From Cryptomeria japonica (taxonomy: Eukaryota; Streptophyta; Pinopsida; Cupressales; Cupressaceae), in the NCBI RefSeq assembly GCF_030272615.1, contig NC_081408.1, forward strand, positions 200,968,341 to 201,032,340: DNA of 64,000 nucleotides, written 5' to 3'. Below the pieces are notes generated by a model, which worked only from the letters and a program-made list of their open reading frames with translations, did no database searches and was not told where the DNA came from. Below are positions 1 through 12,715 of the stretch, in pieces. How positions within the stretch are numbered: the first letter of the stretch is position 1; each line of letters begins with the position of its first letter. Position numbers and translations under genes: made by a program.

Positions 1-571
<571 letters not shown>

Positions 572-659
572 ATGTATGGGTAAAATAAGATTTATTTTTT
601 ATTAATTCTATATATATATATAAAAAGGATAAAATAAAAAGATCGAGGTTTAAAATAAT

Positions 660-735
660 GTTATATTAGTCAATGAGTTTTGAACCTATGACTTCTCTTG
701 TATGAGTCTTGATAGTTACCGTTGAGCTATATGTG
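660..735 (-). repeat. tRNA-derived SINE-like head (pol III box A and box B)
   Basis: Read on the minus strand, 729-719 gives TAGCTCAACGG, a good match to a pol III box A. About 32 nt further on, 686-675 gives GGTTCAAAACTC, close to a box B. The spacing fits a tRNA gene, but the acceptor and anticodon arms are not recognisable, so this looks like a tRNA-derived SINE or a tRNA relic. The downstream flank on that strand is T/A-rich and ends in the TA microsatellite, as SINE tails often do. No target-site duplication was found. Confidence 0.38.
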
Positions 736-3339
736 TTATTTGAGATTTTTATTAGCTATCTAGTATTTAGTATGCTTATTTACGTGGGGTATCTATTAAA
801 TTTTAAATAAACTATTATAGTTAGTGTTAATAAATAATACCAACCATAGAGGTTGGAACGATTGCTTCCCATAAACTAACCTCTCCAACTATACAAGTTG
901 GTATTATTTATTGAAGTTTGTATTTTTGGAGAAGAGGGTTGGTATTTTCCGGGAAGGTAATCAGAACGAATTTGAAGGTTTAGGAGTAGGAAGAGAGATT
1001 TGCACAAGAAGAGGTTGGATATTTGCTTGTTCTTTCTCAAAGGATTTTCTTAGGAACCAAGGTAGGCCTCATTCCAAGAAGAATCCATGTGGCTTGCTTG
1101 TGCTATGCTTGCATAATTTAAACAAATATTAGATGAAAATTTAAATTTAAAAATTTGAGTGTTATTCTTGAAATACTTTCTTCTGCTTCTTTCTTTGTTT
1201 GTGTAAGGGAAATGCTTGGCTGGGAAATTCAACCTGGAGAAAATGAGTGTCATGTTGGGAGTAATAACTCTTGTATTTGTTTTAGTTTTATTTTTATAAT
1301 TTTTAATTGTCCCAGTTTTGTTAGTTCTGATTCTATTGTTCATAACTTTCACTACGGATATTATTTGTCAAATCGCTTCATTGAAAACATATAAATCTAG
1401 GTGTATTAAAACATATTCAAAATTTAAGAAAATCCAATAGTTAGTTTGAAAGTTATGTTCCCTGTCCCGAGACTAATTTTCTGTCAATCAAAACAAAAAA
1501 ATTATTCATTGTTTGTGTCACTAGGGCATCAAATATCTTCCTCAAACTAAAACCAAATGATTATAAAATAAATGGATATGAAATAAAACTCCAAATATTA
1601 TCATAATCCATCATCTTTTAATGATTTAATATTAATTTATGAACATACTCTTTTACTCAACTCTATCAAAGAGGGTTTTAAATAGTTTTAAGAAAATTTA
1701 TGTAAACTTTTATTATAATCTTTGGTTGAGGCTAAAATTAAATATAAATCATTATAATATTTTCTCAAATATATTTCAGTCTTCACTCAAACCATATATC
1801 AAGATAAATATCTATTAAACAACAAGAAACATGGTTCAATTTTAATAGGTTTTTGAGTTGTTCTTTGGGTTGATTTTCCTTCTTAGGGGTTTGGGTGCTT
1901 TCTATAGTAGGTACCTCTATTTTAAAGACTCTAATTCATGTATGTGAGGTGTTCATGATAAAAATAAAATAAAATGTTTTATATATATGTTACGTATTGG
2001 CCACCTCCTTCTCATGCTTGATTATGGCTTAGGGATATGGGTCAAACTCATCCTTATAGTTTGGAGTACATGGGAGAGTACTTGAACTTATATGCTTATT
2101 GTGTGAGATGAATTATTATTATTTTTATTTGATAAATTTTTTGAGTAGGGTAACTAGATACCTTAGGTGGGTGGCTCACTATAGGTTGCTAGGACCCAAA
2201 GTGGTTTCTAGGAGATCCTATGAGTGGGTTTAATTCAAGTGATAACCTTTTTAAAAATGAACTTGGGTTGGGTTGGGATATAACACACTAATACAAGATA
2301 AATGATTATTTTAGTCCATATAGGCCTGTTGGAGTACTACAACCATTGTTATAGGCTGGGTGGGTCCTTTTGAGAGGGGACCACGGTACATGGTAGGCAG
2401 GGTGGATCCCAACATTAAGGCTGTATGATGACACCCACCTAGTAGGTGTTCTGGTTTTCTCTCTCTCTCTTGTGATGTTATTTGATGTTGTTATGTGATA
2501 TGTTGTTCTTGTTTATTGTTTTGGGGAAACATGTCTCATGGCCTTAGTATTGCCCTAGTACTTGTGTGGACCTTGTTTTTATCTCCTAGCACGGGGGAGT
2601 GGACCTTTGTGGTTCCACGCGGTTGGGTGGTAAATATTTTTCGAGGTGTGTTCGTGATCTCTTTGGATGATGTTTCTTGATCCTTGATTGAAGATGTTGA
2701 AGACCTTTCTTTTGAGCTAGTACATTCAAATATTGTAAAGATTATTTGTAAGCCATGAATGGCCTCATAATAAACATGTAATTTTATGAAAAGCATTGTA
2801 AAAGGGAGGGTAGTTTATAGGAACTATGATAAGGGATGATTACTTTGTATTTGAAACAATGTTTTAAAAGTTATGTTACCCTTCCTAACCTATCCCTTTA
2901 TGATCTTATTGTGTTGTTATGAAAATTGAGTAGAAGGCATTAATAGAAATTGCAATTGCATTATTATATATGTTGTTATCAAATGAAAAGTGTTAATTGT
3001 ATGGATGTTGTAAATAATAATCAAGGGGAAAATGATGCAAAGGATAGTTATTCATTCTATAGTGGGAATGGGATTGTTTTGTACTTTTACTTTGGTCCTA
3101 AATGAAATGATAAAAGCTTTGTAGCATATTCAATAGCTAGCAAAGTTAATGTGTTGTGAAATATTATATCATGCTCATAATTAAGGAGATCATTGTATGT
3201 TTATTTTATGCACATTATGTTATGTGTTAAGCTGTTATATCTTTCAATTATGTTGATGAACATTAAAGGGAACCTGTAAGGGCATTAAGTATGTTTACTT
3301 TCTAGAGGTGGTAGATGTATATTATATTAAAAAAAAAGA
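736..3339. other. Non-coding stretch, no feature recognised
   Basis: About 2.6 kb, AT-rich, with a short CT run near 2458-2471. No frame shows a known domain and no LTR pair, primer-binding site or terminal inverted repeat was seen. Two G-rich patches (about 2160-2270 and 2340-2440) have a composition like an old LTR or UTR, but I cannot assign them. Confidence 0.5.
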
Positions 3340-4392
3340 AAAATTGTAGCATATTTTGGAACTTTTGTTCTTGTCCTACCGAGTTCCCTGGTGCTACATG
3401 ACATGCTATATCTGGCCTATTGTGAACAACATATAGTAGCTTTCCAATCATGGATTGGTAAAGTGTCTCATCAACAGATGCAAATTCATCATTCATAATT
3501 TACAGTTGGTAGTCATAGGAGTACTTACTGGTTTTGAATCCTCCATTCCAAATTTCTTCAAGATTTCCTTTATGTACTTGGATTGAGTAATGAAAATCTC
3601 ATCTTTCATTTGTAGTATTTGTAAACCTATAAAATACTTTATCTCACCGATTAATGACATCTCAAATTCTTTTCTCATTTCATTTCCAAAGTTCTTTCAT
3701 AGAGAGTCATTTCCACAAAATATAATATCATCAACAAATATGGCTTAGATCAGTATTCCATTTTCATCATTCTTCATGTACATATTGTTGTTTTCACTTG
3801 TTCTTATAAAACCAATCTTGATTAAATAAGAGCACAGTCTTTCATACCATGCTCTAGGTGCTTGTTTTAGACCATATAAAGCTTTGTTTAATTCACATAC
3901 CTAATCTTTATTCGTGTCTTCAACAAATCCTTTAGGTTGTTCAATAAAAACTTCTTCTAATATACCATTCAGAAATGTAGATTTGACATCCATTTGATAT
4001 ACCTTGAAATTTTTGTAAGCAGCATATGCCAACAATGTTCTTACTCCTTCAAGTCTTGCCACAGGTGCAAAAGTCTCACCATAATCAATTCCTTCTTCTT
4101 GGGCATAACCTTTGCAAACTAGTCTTGCTTTATTTCGAATGACCTCACCCTTTTCATTTAGCTTGTTTCTGAAAATCTACTTTGTACCGATTACATTTTT
4201 GTCCTTCAGTCTTGGGACCAATGTCCATGTGTCATTCTTCTTGATTTGATCAATCTCTTCTGTCATAGCATTTATCCAATCTTCACTATTAAATGCCTTT
4301 TTCACTATCCTCGGTTCAAATTCAGATATCAGACATGTTTTCTGTCTTAGTTTGCTCCTTGTCATCACTGGATCATCCTTATCTCCTATAAT
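3340..4392 (-). pseudogene. Copia-A reverse transcriptase and truncated RNase H
   Basis: Minus-strand translation in pieces gives the copia RT landmarks in order: the NTWTLVP block just before RT (about 4230-4190), ARLV.KGYAQ-like and FAPVARLE-like blocks, YQMDVK.TFLNG (near 3990), KALYGLKQAPRAWYE (near 3870), the FVDDI catalytic motif (near 3730) and the STPM block (near 3510). The start of the RNase H connection follows (RPDIACHV, near 3400). At least three in-frame stops interrupt it, and sequence ends before the RNase H catalytic residues. It would have copied element RNA into cDNA; it cannot now. Confidence 0.88.
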
Positions 4393-5580
4393 CTAACTTG
4401 ATGCATGATGTCTTCTAACATACTTGGCTAATATAGGCTTGGTAGGCTCTGTATGATCTTCTTCATCACTCGGTAATTGGATATTCTCTTTATTTTCTTC
4501 AACAGTTCTCTCGGTAGGACTTGTCGGTTGAACATAGACAAATTCATCATAATCTTTTGGTTCTTTGGAGTTTCCTTCATCATTTCTTTCTGCAAGTTCA
4601 TCAATTTTCACATTTGCACTTTCTACTATCCTATTAGATGATTTGATCAAACATTTAAATGCTTTACTTCTACAAGAATAACCAAGAAATGTTCCTTATT
4701 CACTTTTCTGATTGAACTTTCCATTTCTATCATCTTTGTGAACATAGCATCTACTTCCAAAGATTTTGAAGTAACTTACATTAGGTTTCTTGTCATACTA
4801 GATCTCATATGGTGTCTTAAAAGTTCCTTTCTTCAGTTGTACTCGGTTTAGGGTGTAAACTACAGTGCTTATTGCTTCTCTCCAAAATGTTTGTGGCACT
4901 TTCTTTTCAATCTTCAGGGTTCTTGCACAATCCACAATAGATCTGTTTCTCCTCTCAGCTATCCCATTTTGCTGTGGAGTTCTTAGTGCAGAGACTTGTC
5001 TTTTAATACCATGACCATTGCAGAATAAGTTGAACTCATCAGATGTGAACTCTCCTCCTCTATTTGATCTAAGACATTTGAGTTGTCTACCTGTTTCATT
5101 TTCAACTCTTGCCTTGTACCATTTAAACATTTGAAAAGCTTCTAATTTTTCTTTTAGAAACATAACTGACATCATCCTTGAGTAATTATCCATAAATAAT
5201 ATGAAATATTTATCACCATAATAACTTTGAACTTTCATAGGACCACAAAGATCAGTGTGCACAAGATCTAAAATTCCCTTAGAAGTTTAGGACTTACTTG
5301 TAAAGCTTGATCTTGTCATTTTACCCATTTGGCATCCTTAGCACATAGCATTCTCAGGTTTTTCCAAACTCGGTAGACCTCTTACTTGGTGCTTCTTACT
5401 TATTTTGATCAGATTATCAAAATTTACATGAAAAAACCTTTTATGCCATAGCCAGGTATCATCTATCTTTGCATACAAACACTTATTCTGAGTTGAGTCA
5501 AGGTGAAATGTGTTACCTTTTGTTTGTGTCCTAGTAGCAGCTAACTTTCCATGCTTGTCATGAACTTTGACAATTCCTTT
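4393..5580 (-). pseudogene. Copia-A integrase
   Basis: Zinc-binding GAG-pre-integrase and catalytic core sequence on the minus strand. HTDLCGP (near 5255) carries the first catalytic Asp. The second motif reads LRSNRGGEF where copia integrases have LRSD, so the second catalytic Asp is Asn. The PQQNGIAERRNRS block (near 4960) keeps the Glu. The longest open piece is 5262-4798. A stop separates it from an acidic linker frame (4650-4393) that leads toward RT. The Asp-to-Asn change alone should abolish strand transfer, and stops in the zinc-binding part add to the damage. Confidence 0.88.
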
Positions 5581-6966
5581 CTAAAATTCTATTCGATAAC
5601 CTGTATTGTTTAGCTGTGCTACACTCAAAAAATTGTATTTAAAACCTTCAACCCAATAAACATCATTGCATCTTGCAATGTCAAAAAGTGTTATAGATCC
5701 TTTACCTTTTACCGGACATGGTGCATCATTACCAAATCTTATAGAGCCTTTATCATAATCTTCTAACATAACAAACTTGTGTTTATCACCTATCATGTGA
5801 TGTGAGCATTCACTATCTATGATCCAAGAATCATTAGTATTTATGTGAGATATTAGGGATTTTTCTTCATACCTTTCTTTATCTGATCCATCTTTGATAG
5901 CCACATTAACTACTTCCTCTATATCAGTTTCATCTAATTTATCATCATTGGATTCCTCATCAGCTGTTAAGCATGATTTTCTATCTCTTCTTCTGAAGTC
6001 TTGGTGTCCTCTATAATTATTATATTTATGTCTATCATCTCGGTAATCTCTCTTTTTAGTAGAATCTTTGTCAGGACAATTAGAAGCCATATGTCCTATC
6101 TTATCACAATTGAAACATTTCAAAGGTAGTTTTCCTTTATACTTACCTTTGCCTCTCGGTAACCTTCTGGCTAATAGTGCTTCAAACTCTTCTTTCTTTC
6201 TGATTTTATCATACAATTTGTGTACTTCTTCCATGTTCTTGCAAAATCTTTCACTTGCTCCACTATGATCCCCTTTAGTGTACTTACTCATTCTATCATT
6301 GTAATCATCAGATTCAACAATATGAAAAGAACTAAATGCAGATTCAACTTTATTTACCGATGACCCACTGTTATCAAAATTACTTAACTCAAATGCATGT
6401 AGCTTACCAATAGTAGCATCTAAAGAAACTGGTATATTGGGTATAGACCTCAGTTCATTGATTGCAGAGACTCGGATTGCACAAGATGGTACAAGGGTTC
6501 TTAACAACTTACTTGTTATATCCTTTTCTTCAATAGTTCCACCTGCTCCTTTGATTTGATTGACAATCTCCTTTAGTCTTGTACTGTACTGGGTTATGTT
6601 CTCACCTTCATTCAACCTCATAGATTCAAGTTGTCCTCTTAGACTATCCACTTTTTCTCTTTGAACATAATAATCTCCACCATACATAGATATGAGCTTG
6701 TCCCACATTGCCTTTGCATCATTGCAACCTTCTAGATCATTAAACTCTGAATCGGTCAATGTAGATGTTATTTCAATCATTGCTTGAATATGTTCTTGCT
6801 TTGCCTTTATCTCTTCCATTGTCAATGGATAGGTGGTTGGTGTAATGAAATCATTCTCTAGATAATATACAACATATTCTCCAACTCCTGATAGGTGCAG
6901 CTTCATCCTTTTTTGCCATGTAGAGAAACTTGACTTGTTTAGCTTTGATGCATCTCTCTTATACAT
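5581..6966 (-). CDS. Copia-A Gag plus protease N-terminal part
   Basis: An open frame of 461 codons starting 50 nt past the primer-binding site. Residues about 60-240 match the copia Gag (UBN2-type) pattern. A CCHC knuckle, CFNCDKIGHMASNC, sits near residue 284, followed by a basic stretch. The protease active site reads WIIDSECSHHM near residue 384, where functional copia proteases have Asp-Ser/Thr-Gly, so the Gly is Glu and activity is unlikely. The frame ends before integrase, where functional copia elements would continue into one polyprotein. Gag itself looks intact and could in principle still form particles; the rest of the element is dead. Confidence 0.85.
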   Translation of the reverse strand: MYKRDASKLNKSSFSTWQKRMKLHLSGVGEYVVYYLENDFITPTTYPLTMEEIKAKQEHIQAMIEITSTLTDSEFNDLEGCNDAKAMWDKLISMYGGDYYVQREKVDSLRGQLESMRLNEGENITQYSTRLKEIVNQIKGAGGTIEEKDITSKLLRTLVPSCAIRVSAINELRSIPNIPVSLDATIGKLHAFELSNFDNSGSSVNKVESAFSSFHIVESDDYNDRMSKYTKGDHSGASERFCKNMEEVHKLYDKIRKKEEFEALLARRLPRGKGKYKGKLPLKCFNCDKIGHMASNCPDKDSTKKRDYRDDRHKYNNYRGHQDFRRRDRKSCLTADEESNDDKLDETDIEEVVNVAIKDGSDKERYEEKSLISHINTNDSWIIDSECSHHMIGDKHKFVMLEDYDKGSIRFGNDAPCPVKGKGSITLFDIARCNDVYWVEGFKYNFLSVAQLNNTGYRIEF

Positions 6967-7016
6967 CTTTGGATCTTTGCCTCAAGTGCCTTTAAAATTT
7001 TCTTCCAGAGTTCAAA

Positions 7017-7029
7017 GCTCTGATACCAA
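7017..7029 (-). other. Primer-binding site, initiator tRNA-Met type
   Basis: The minus strand reads TTGGTATCAGAGC, the standard plant copia primer-binding site, one base inside the LTR end. It fixes the orientation of Copia-A. Confidence 0.93.
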
Positions 7030-7030
7030 T

Positions 7031-8518
7031 TGATAGTTCTGATACTTAATGTTAAGTACAGATGCTAAGCTAATAAGATGAGAGGGGGGTGTGAATCATA
7101 CAAACTTAATCTTCCATAAAAACAACAGATTCAACCTCGGTAACATATACTTCAGTAATCTAACCAAAACTGCTAAACATGCAAACTCATAAGCATATAA
7201 ACATCATAAAACTCATAACACTAGATTTAATGTGGAAACCCAAATAGGGAAAAACCACTATGGGATTTTGGACCCACTAAGAAATATACTCTTCTAGAGT
7301 ATGCTCGGTTAAAAGCAAATCCTGTTAAAGATTACAAACACATTGCTAGATGTGACTCGGTTAAGGGATTTCCCTCAGATCTGTTAGGATGTTCACCTTG
7401 TTAGAAGTGACCTTGTTAAAGGATTTCAAACACTCAATCATAATGTCACCTTGCTAGAGGGTTTTACAAATAAGACTGTTAAGTCCACTCAGTTAAGAGA
7501 TTTTCTATCACTTCACAAAATAATAGTAATAAAAATCTATATGCAACTTCACATCTATAAATGCTAAAGGAGATTCTCATTTGCTCAATACAATAGGACT
7601 TATCTTGTCCATCTGCTGGGCTCTATACACTATTATTCAAATAGGTCTTCAAGCTTCTGTGCTCTATAATCACTATGTAGCATCCCTGTGCATACACTTG
7701 CCTACATACATTGTTTATCAGCAGTTCCTTATTTATAAACAATTTGCCAACCGCTTAATCTCCTTGATCACATTTCCCATGATCAATCATAGCCATCAGA
7801 TCTTCAAACTTGATTAGGTTCAATGTATCCTTCGATTTGAAAATGTTTTACCCCACCTTGGAACTTACATACATTTCTTGGAACTTGTGCTAGGGTATTG
7901 TAGTTCAATCTACACTATAGATCTTCCTACCGATTTTCCTTTACCATAGATTCTTTAACAGACTTCATGCATGGCATACCAATCATTTAATTAGTTCCAG
8001 CTCATCAGCTTCCTTCATTAAATAATTCTTTTATTCATTCAATGCATTCTGTTATTACTCAGTTGCAACTCGGTAAATACTAAACTTCACTTGGTAGACA
8101 TTCTACCTTCATTAACCGATAGTGATAACCTTAGGGTTTACCAACTAGGTTCCTTACGGTTTACTGACTAGGTTCTTTGCTCGGTAACATAATATAGTAT
8201 TAACCTTACAATTAACAACATATTTAGGATATCAAAATAATCTAAACATCATGATGTCATCATTATCTAACTCGGTAATAGTTGCCCATTGAATAACTTA
8301 TTCCTCCACTTATTCATCACATTCTTTCTGTATCTTTTACCGACATCTTTATACTCATCAAATCATACTTCTTAAGATATGGCAACATCATACTAAATTA
8401 GAAAATCAATTTCTTGACATCAGTGACAAAATAATAATATTAAGATAGTAAACATCCTTAATCAGTTATATCCATAATCATCAACAACCTTCTCAATATC
8501 CTTATTGAAATGCCAACA
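7031..8518 (-). repeat. Copia-A 5' LTR
   Basis: On the minus strand it starts TGTTGGCATTTC at 8518 and ends CTATCA at 7031 next to the primer-binding site, 1488 bp. It has the 5'-TG...CA-3' ends expected of LTRs. It is rich in CGGTAA/TTACCG words. No partner LTR is present in the window. Confidence 0.87.
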
Positions 8519-8686
8519 ATCTCTCCTTATCTATTATAATGCCAACAATTCATGCTTTCAATTTTGGCAAAGGGAGTAGTGTATATGCTTAGGGGGAGTA
8601 ATTTTGATTATGGCATCATTTTTGTTTTGTAAGCACTTAGATGTCAAATTTTGCTAAGTGTTGTCATCAATTCCAAAGGGGGAGAT
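8519..8686 (+). other. Remnant of a copia internal 3' end with polypurine tract
   Basis: The sequence just left of the next LTR reads CCAAAGGGGGAGAT (about 8673-8686). This is the typical copia polypurine tract, also seen before the 3' LTR of C1. A second purine run (TTAGGGGGAG) lies about 80 bp upstream. Only about 130 bp of the plus-strand element's interior remains between this and the 5' end of Copia-A. Confidence 0.7.
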
Positions 8687-9819
8687 TGTTGGCATTTTGA
8701 TGATGTTTAGTTGTGATTGTCATTGATGGACACACACTTATTTGTTATATGAGTTATTCTCAACTAGTAATATGCGATGTATTGCTCAAACCGGTATTGT
8801 ATGCCATTGTATGTATAGTCTTTGTTTGTTGAAGACTATCAGTGTTTGTAGAAGGAGCTTACTGGTCAAAGCTTGACTGAGGACCTCAAGCAGTATGAGG
8901 ACTTCAAGCGGTGCAAGGACCCCAAGCGGTAACCAATCTTTTTAGGATCGGAACACTATGTTCTAGTTTATTAGTCTTTGCTTGTAAACCGATAATCGGT
9001 ATATTATGTTTGGTTAACTGGAAAACTTGTAAGTGTGATGAGTTATCATCCACCGGCACCAATGTTGTGATTCTGTGTCATGTTACAAATTGTGTCTAGA
9101 TGCATTGTACCTAGGAAATTCTAGTCTAATCTCATTGGACCGACATGAACTTAGATTCCTATATGAGGACATCATGTCTAGGGTTTTATTGATGTAGAAG
9201 GGTTGCGAGAAGAGATTAGGTCTTTGTGGAAAAAGTATCTTGTGACAGAGATTGAATAGAAGACTGAATTAATGATGTAATGCATTAACAGAGAGCATTC
9301 AAGGATCTAACTAAGCATTCTATGATACTTTCTAGATCACTTGTTGATTACTAATCTCTTCAACAAGTCTGAAACCCTTAACCAAGTAGGCTTAGTTAAG
9401 CCCATTCAAAAATCCTCTAACAAGGTGGTTCATAGTTGTGGATCTAAAATCCTTTAACAAGGTAGTATTTAACAGGACTTATCTCCTAATAGAGATCTGG
9501 ATTCCTAACAGGATCTATTCTGGTGAAGAACATTGTAAGGCCTTAACCGATGTGACCTTAACTGGTCTGGTTGCTATTCTGTAGATAGTAGACATGTGAG
9601 TTTTACTCACCATGGTTTTTACCATTTGGGTTTCCACATCAAAATATCTTGTGTTATGGTGATTGTGTTGTTGTGGGTGAACGCTTTATTTGCTATTTGG
9701 ATTTTCTGTATATTAACCGATTTACTACTTAAGGGCTATATCGGTCTACAATACATTTTCTTAAGTGTTTGGTAAAGTTTTTTGGTATACTAATTCACCC
9801 CCCCTCTTAGTACTCATCA
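8687..9819 (+). repeat. Copia LTR, plus strand (3' LTR of a lost element)
   Basis: It starts TGTTGGCATTTTGATG right after a polypurine tract and ends near ATTCACCCCCCCTC...ACTCATCA (about 9819), the usual copia LTR end in this window. It differs from the Copia-A LTR, so it comes from another family. The open frame at 8911-9099 lies wholly inside the LTR and has no family match. The right border is judged only from the CA end. Confidence 0.78.
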
Positions 9820-10574
9820 TAGGCTTGGGGCAAAATCTTGCACCTAGCTGGGGGCAAAATTTTTTATCATTTTGAGCTTAATCAAATAGGAAGAACAACA
9901 GTTAGGCAACCCTTATCAAGTAAAAACTAAGACACATCCAACGTTGAACACGAGATAAAATTGTCAACCATAAAACTATCACAAAGTTACTCTAAGCACA
10001 TCACACACTTTTCTATGGATGATATCTTTTGGATAATGATTTTAGCATGATTGTTCAACTTTTCTATCTTGATTTTCACTATCATGATTTCTGAGTGACT
10101 CCAGGATGTCTTTGACTAGAGGAACAAGGAAGGAACATGATATTTTTCTTGTTTGGTGTCTAAAAATTAATCATTAATACGTGCAAAGTTGTTTGGGGAC
10201 ATGATCATCAGAGTATCATCGAAGACATTTCTGATTTGCGTATTGAAATGATTAATACTGCTTGTTTTATGCAAGCAACACTTAGGTCATCTCGGTTCAA
10301 TTATACCTCGATGCTTGTGGTAACTTGCAATATCAAAATCCAAGAAAGTCATGCTCAGGTTATCATGGTTTAATTATACCATCGATGTTTTCACTTACTT
10401 CCCACATTTTAAAAATATCAATGATGACAAAATACAATAACCCAGTGACTGGTTTGGTTGTATCTTTGCATTGATATTTGCTTTTAGCTTGCATTTCATT
10501 CTTGCATGGGATCTTGCATGCTCATTTTATCCAAGGCTAAATCTATCACATGAATCATCAAGGTATCGTCATAA
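9820..10574 (+). other. Gypsy-type 3' UTR remnant, left part
   Basis: Non-coding sequence beginning with GGCTTGGGGCAAAATC and a second GGGGGCAAAA. Together with 12061-12715 it appears to be the 3' untranslated region of a Ty3/gypsy element split by the copia LTR at 10575. The assignment rests on its position upstream of the gypsy polypurine tract at 12700-12715 and on shared phrases such as CCTGAAACCAG. No gene. Confidence 0.45.
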
Positions 10575-12060
10575 TGTTGGCATATGTACAAAGCTTGATG
10601 ATATGATGATATTGTATGTTGTCATTGATGTCAAAATGATGTAGTAGGAATTGGTATATTGAAGTAAGCAAACTAGAAAGAGAACCGGTATGATGATGTG
10701 AACCGGTATATGTGAAAAAGTGAAGCAGTATGTTTATTCAAAGTGAACCGGTATGTTGGAATGTGAATCGGTATATTGAAAGTTTTGTATCGGGCTTTCA
10801 TTTGATATGACTACTAGTTGGTAGTCTCAATTTCAAGGTTTCTGGTTGATGCATTTCAAGTCTGTGTGATTCGACTGATGACATTCTATGATGGGTTAGC
10901 ATTGAAATGGAGATTAGATCATGTTGCCACATCAGCCTTGTGTCCATGAAGGATTTCCTTGAGAATCTTGCATAAAGAAGATTGATCCTATCTACCTCGG
11001 GAATGTGCAAAGTCTCAATAAACGGTAGAGAAAGGGTGATTGGTTATCAGCTTCCATAAGTGGCAAAGAATGAATGATGGAGAATGTCTTGAGATCTCTT
11101 CAAGACTGTTTTATTCAATGCAATGTATTTTGAACAGTCAGGATTGGATCGAATGTACGGATAACCTAAATGTTTATGGTTTAGGATTTATGCTATCGAA
11201 CTATCTATTTCCTATAAGGTCGGTGATGATTTGCATTGTGAAGTTGTTGGCAAATGTTATGTGTGTATCCAAGTGGAGAGATACTTAATTCTTGCTAGAC
11301 CGGAGAAGTGTGTTGATACATGCAGAGTGTGACTATAGAAGCAAAGGAACTAAAGTGGATCTGCATTGGCATTGAGTGTTGTTATCAATTCAGTGTATTA
11401 CCTATTGACTTATAACCATTTTAGCAATTGGAAAATCCCTTAACCAGGTATCTTTAACAGGTTTTGTGTAAATCCTTTAACAAGGTGACTCAATTCAATG
11501 AGTTCTTCAAATCCTCTTGCGAGGTAACCTTTAACAGGGTTCTAACCTTTAACTGGGTATTTAGCCATCCCTTAACTGGGTGATCCCTAGCAGGTCGGTT
11601 CCTAGTAGAACCTATTGTAAAGTCCTTAACCGAACTAGACTCCTAATAGAGTGGACTTCAAAAGATTTCAAAGAACAACTTGTGGGTATTCATCCCCACC
11701 GTGGTTTTTCCCAGTTGTGTTTCCACGTGAAAAATCAGTGTGTTATGTGTGATGTCTTTTCATGTGTTGATTAGTATTTTCTGTTAAGTGGTAATGCATG
11801 CTTATCCAGTGGTATTTATATTTTTGATGTATTACTTTTTTATGCATATGGGTGAAGTCAAAAAGAGATATTAGGTGTGGTGAAGATCTAAGTGTTACCA
11901 GTTTATGTCTTTCACAGTCATATTGTGTTTTACTGGAAGTACCCTATTTTAGATCAGTGATACTATTTACCAATTAGTTCAGTCTTTGCAGTTAAAGTGG
12001 TTTAAGGAAGTTTTTGTTGATACTGATTCACCCACCCCCCTCTGAGTATCTTTTGAGTAC
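10575..12060 (+). repeat. Solo copia LTR
   Basis: It starts TGTTGGCATATGTAC and ends with the copia-type C-rich stretch (GATTCACCCACCCCCC, about 12024-12040). No primer-binding site or coding sequence follows, so it is probably a solo LTR left by LTR-LTR recombination. The exact right end is uncertain (about 12050-12078). CATAA precedes the left end and recurs at 12079-12083, but using it as target-site duplication would leave an LTR not ending in CA. The weak frames on both strands here are not genes. Confidence 0.72.
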
Positions 12061-12715
12061 TTACTATTCATCATTATTCATAAGTGTATACGAAATCAAA
12101 TTGATGACTCATCTCTCTCTAGATATTGTCGACCTAGCAAAAATCTTATATTCCCCCCTCAGCAGAACCAACATTAGCATATCTAAATCTTCATATCACC
12201 AAAACGTCATTTCTTTATCCAATCAACCTTATCAATTATATCAATCAATCAAATCTAATATATCCTATCATGTCTTATACAAGATGTATCTTTCCTGGAA
12301 TCAGATGTTTTGATCAAGTCTAATACAGGATATATCATTCCTGAAACCAGGCGCTTTGATCATCTTTGTCTTAAATAGGAGATGTCATTCCTGAAACTAG
12401 ACTGAATCTTGATCTTATCAATCTAATCAATCAAACTTTATCAATAATCAAGAACCACATCACCATGATCATAGAACTCACATTTTCATCAACCACAGTT
12501 GGAGAAATCAAATCATTTCTAATTGGGATATCAATTTCGTAAAGATCCAAACACTCCAAAGGTTAATTATCTCAATTGATCTCCCAAGGGGGTATCATTG
12601 TTTCACAATTTATGAATCAATAGCTGGGGCATCCTATCAAACCAATATCATCAACAAAATGAGATTACTCTTTGAATCAACGTGTCATCACAACTCGCTT
12701 CAAAGAGGGGCAAAA
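12061..12715 (+). other. Gypsy-type 3' UTR remnant, right part, with polypurine tract
   Basis: Non-coding. It ends in CTTCAAAGAGGGGCAAAA (about 12698-12715). The same junction precedes the N1 and N1' 3' LTRs, where the text is TCTCAAAGAGGGGCAAAA. This marks the 3' end of a gypsy element whose coding part is not in the window. Phrases like CCTGAAACCAGG and a GGGGCATC block occur at comparable places in the 3' regions of G, N1 and N1'. Confidence 0.6.

Larger units (their letters stand above)
3340..8518 (-). mobile_element. Copia-A: 3'-truncated Ty1/copia retrotransposon
   Basis: Reading leftwards on the minus strand the order is LTR (8518-7031), initiator-tRNA-Met primer-binding site (7029-7017), Gag and protease, integrase, reverse transcriptase and the start of RNase H. 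This Gag-PR-IN-RT-RH order defines Ty1/copia. The element stops inside RNase H near 3340 at an A-rich patch; no 3' LTR or polypurine tract follows, so the 3' end is lost. Several in-frame stops and substituted catalytic residues show it is dead. Confidence 0.9.

Noticed and set aside
10575-12083. CATAA as target-site duplication of the solo copia LTR
   Set aside because: Using it would give an LTR without the CA end; probably coincidence.
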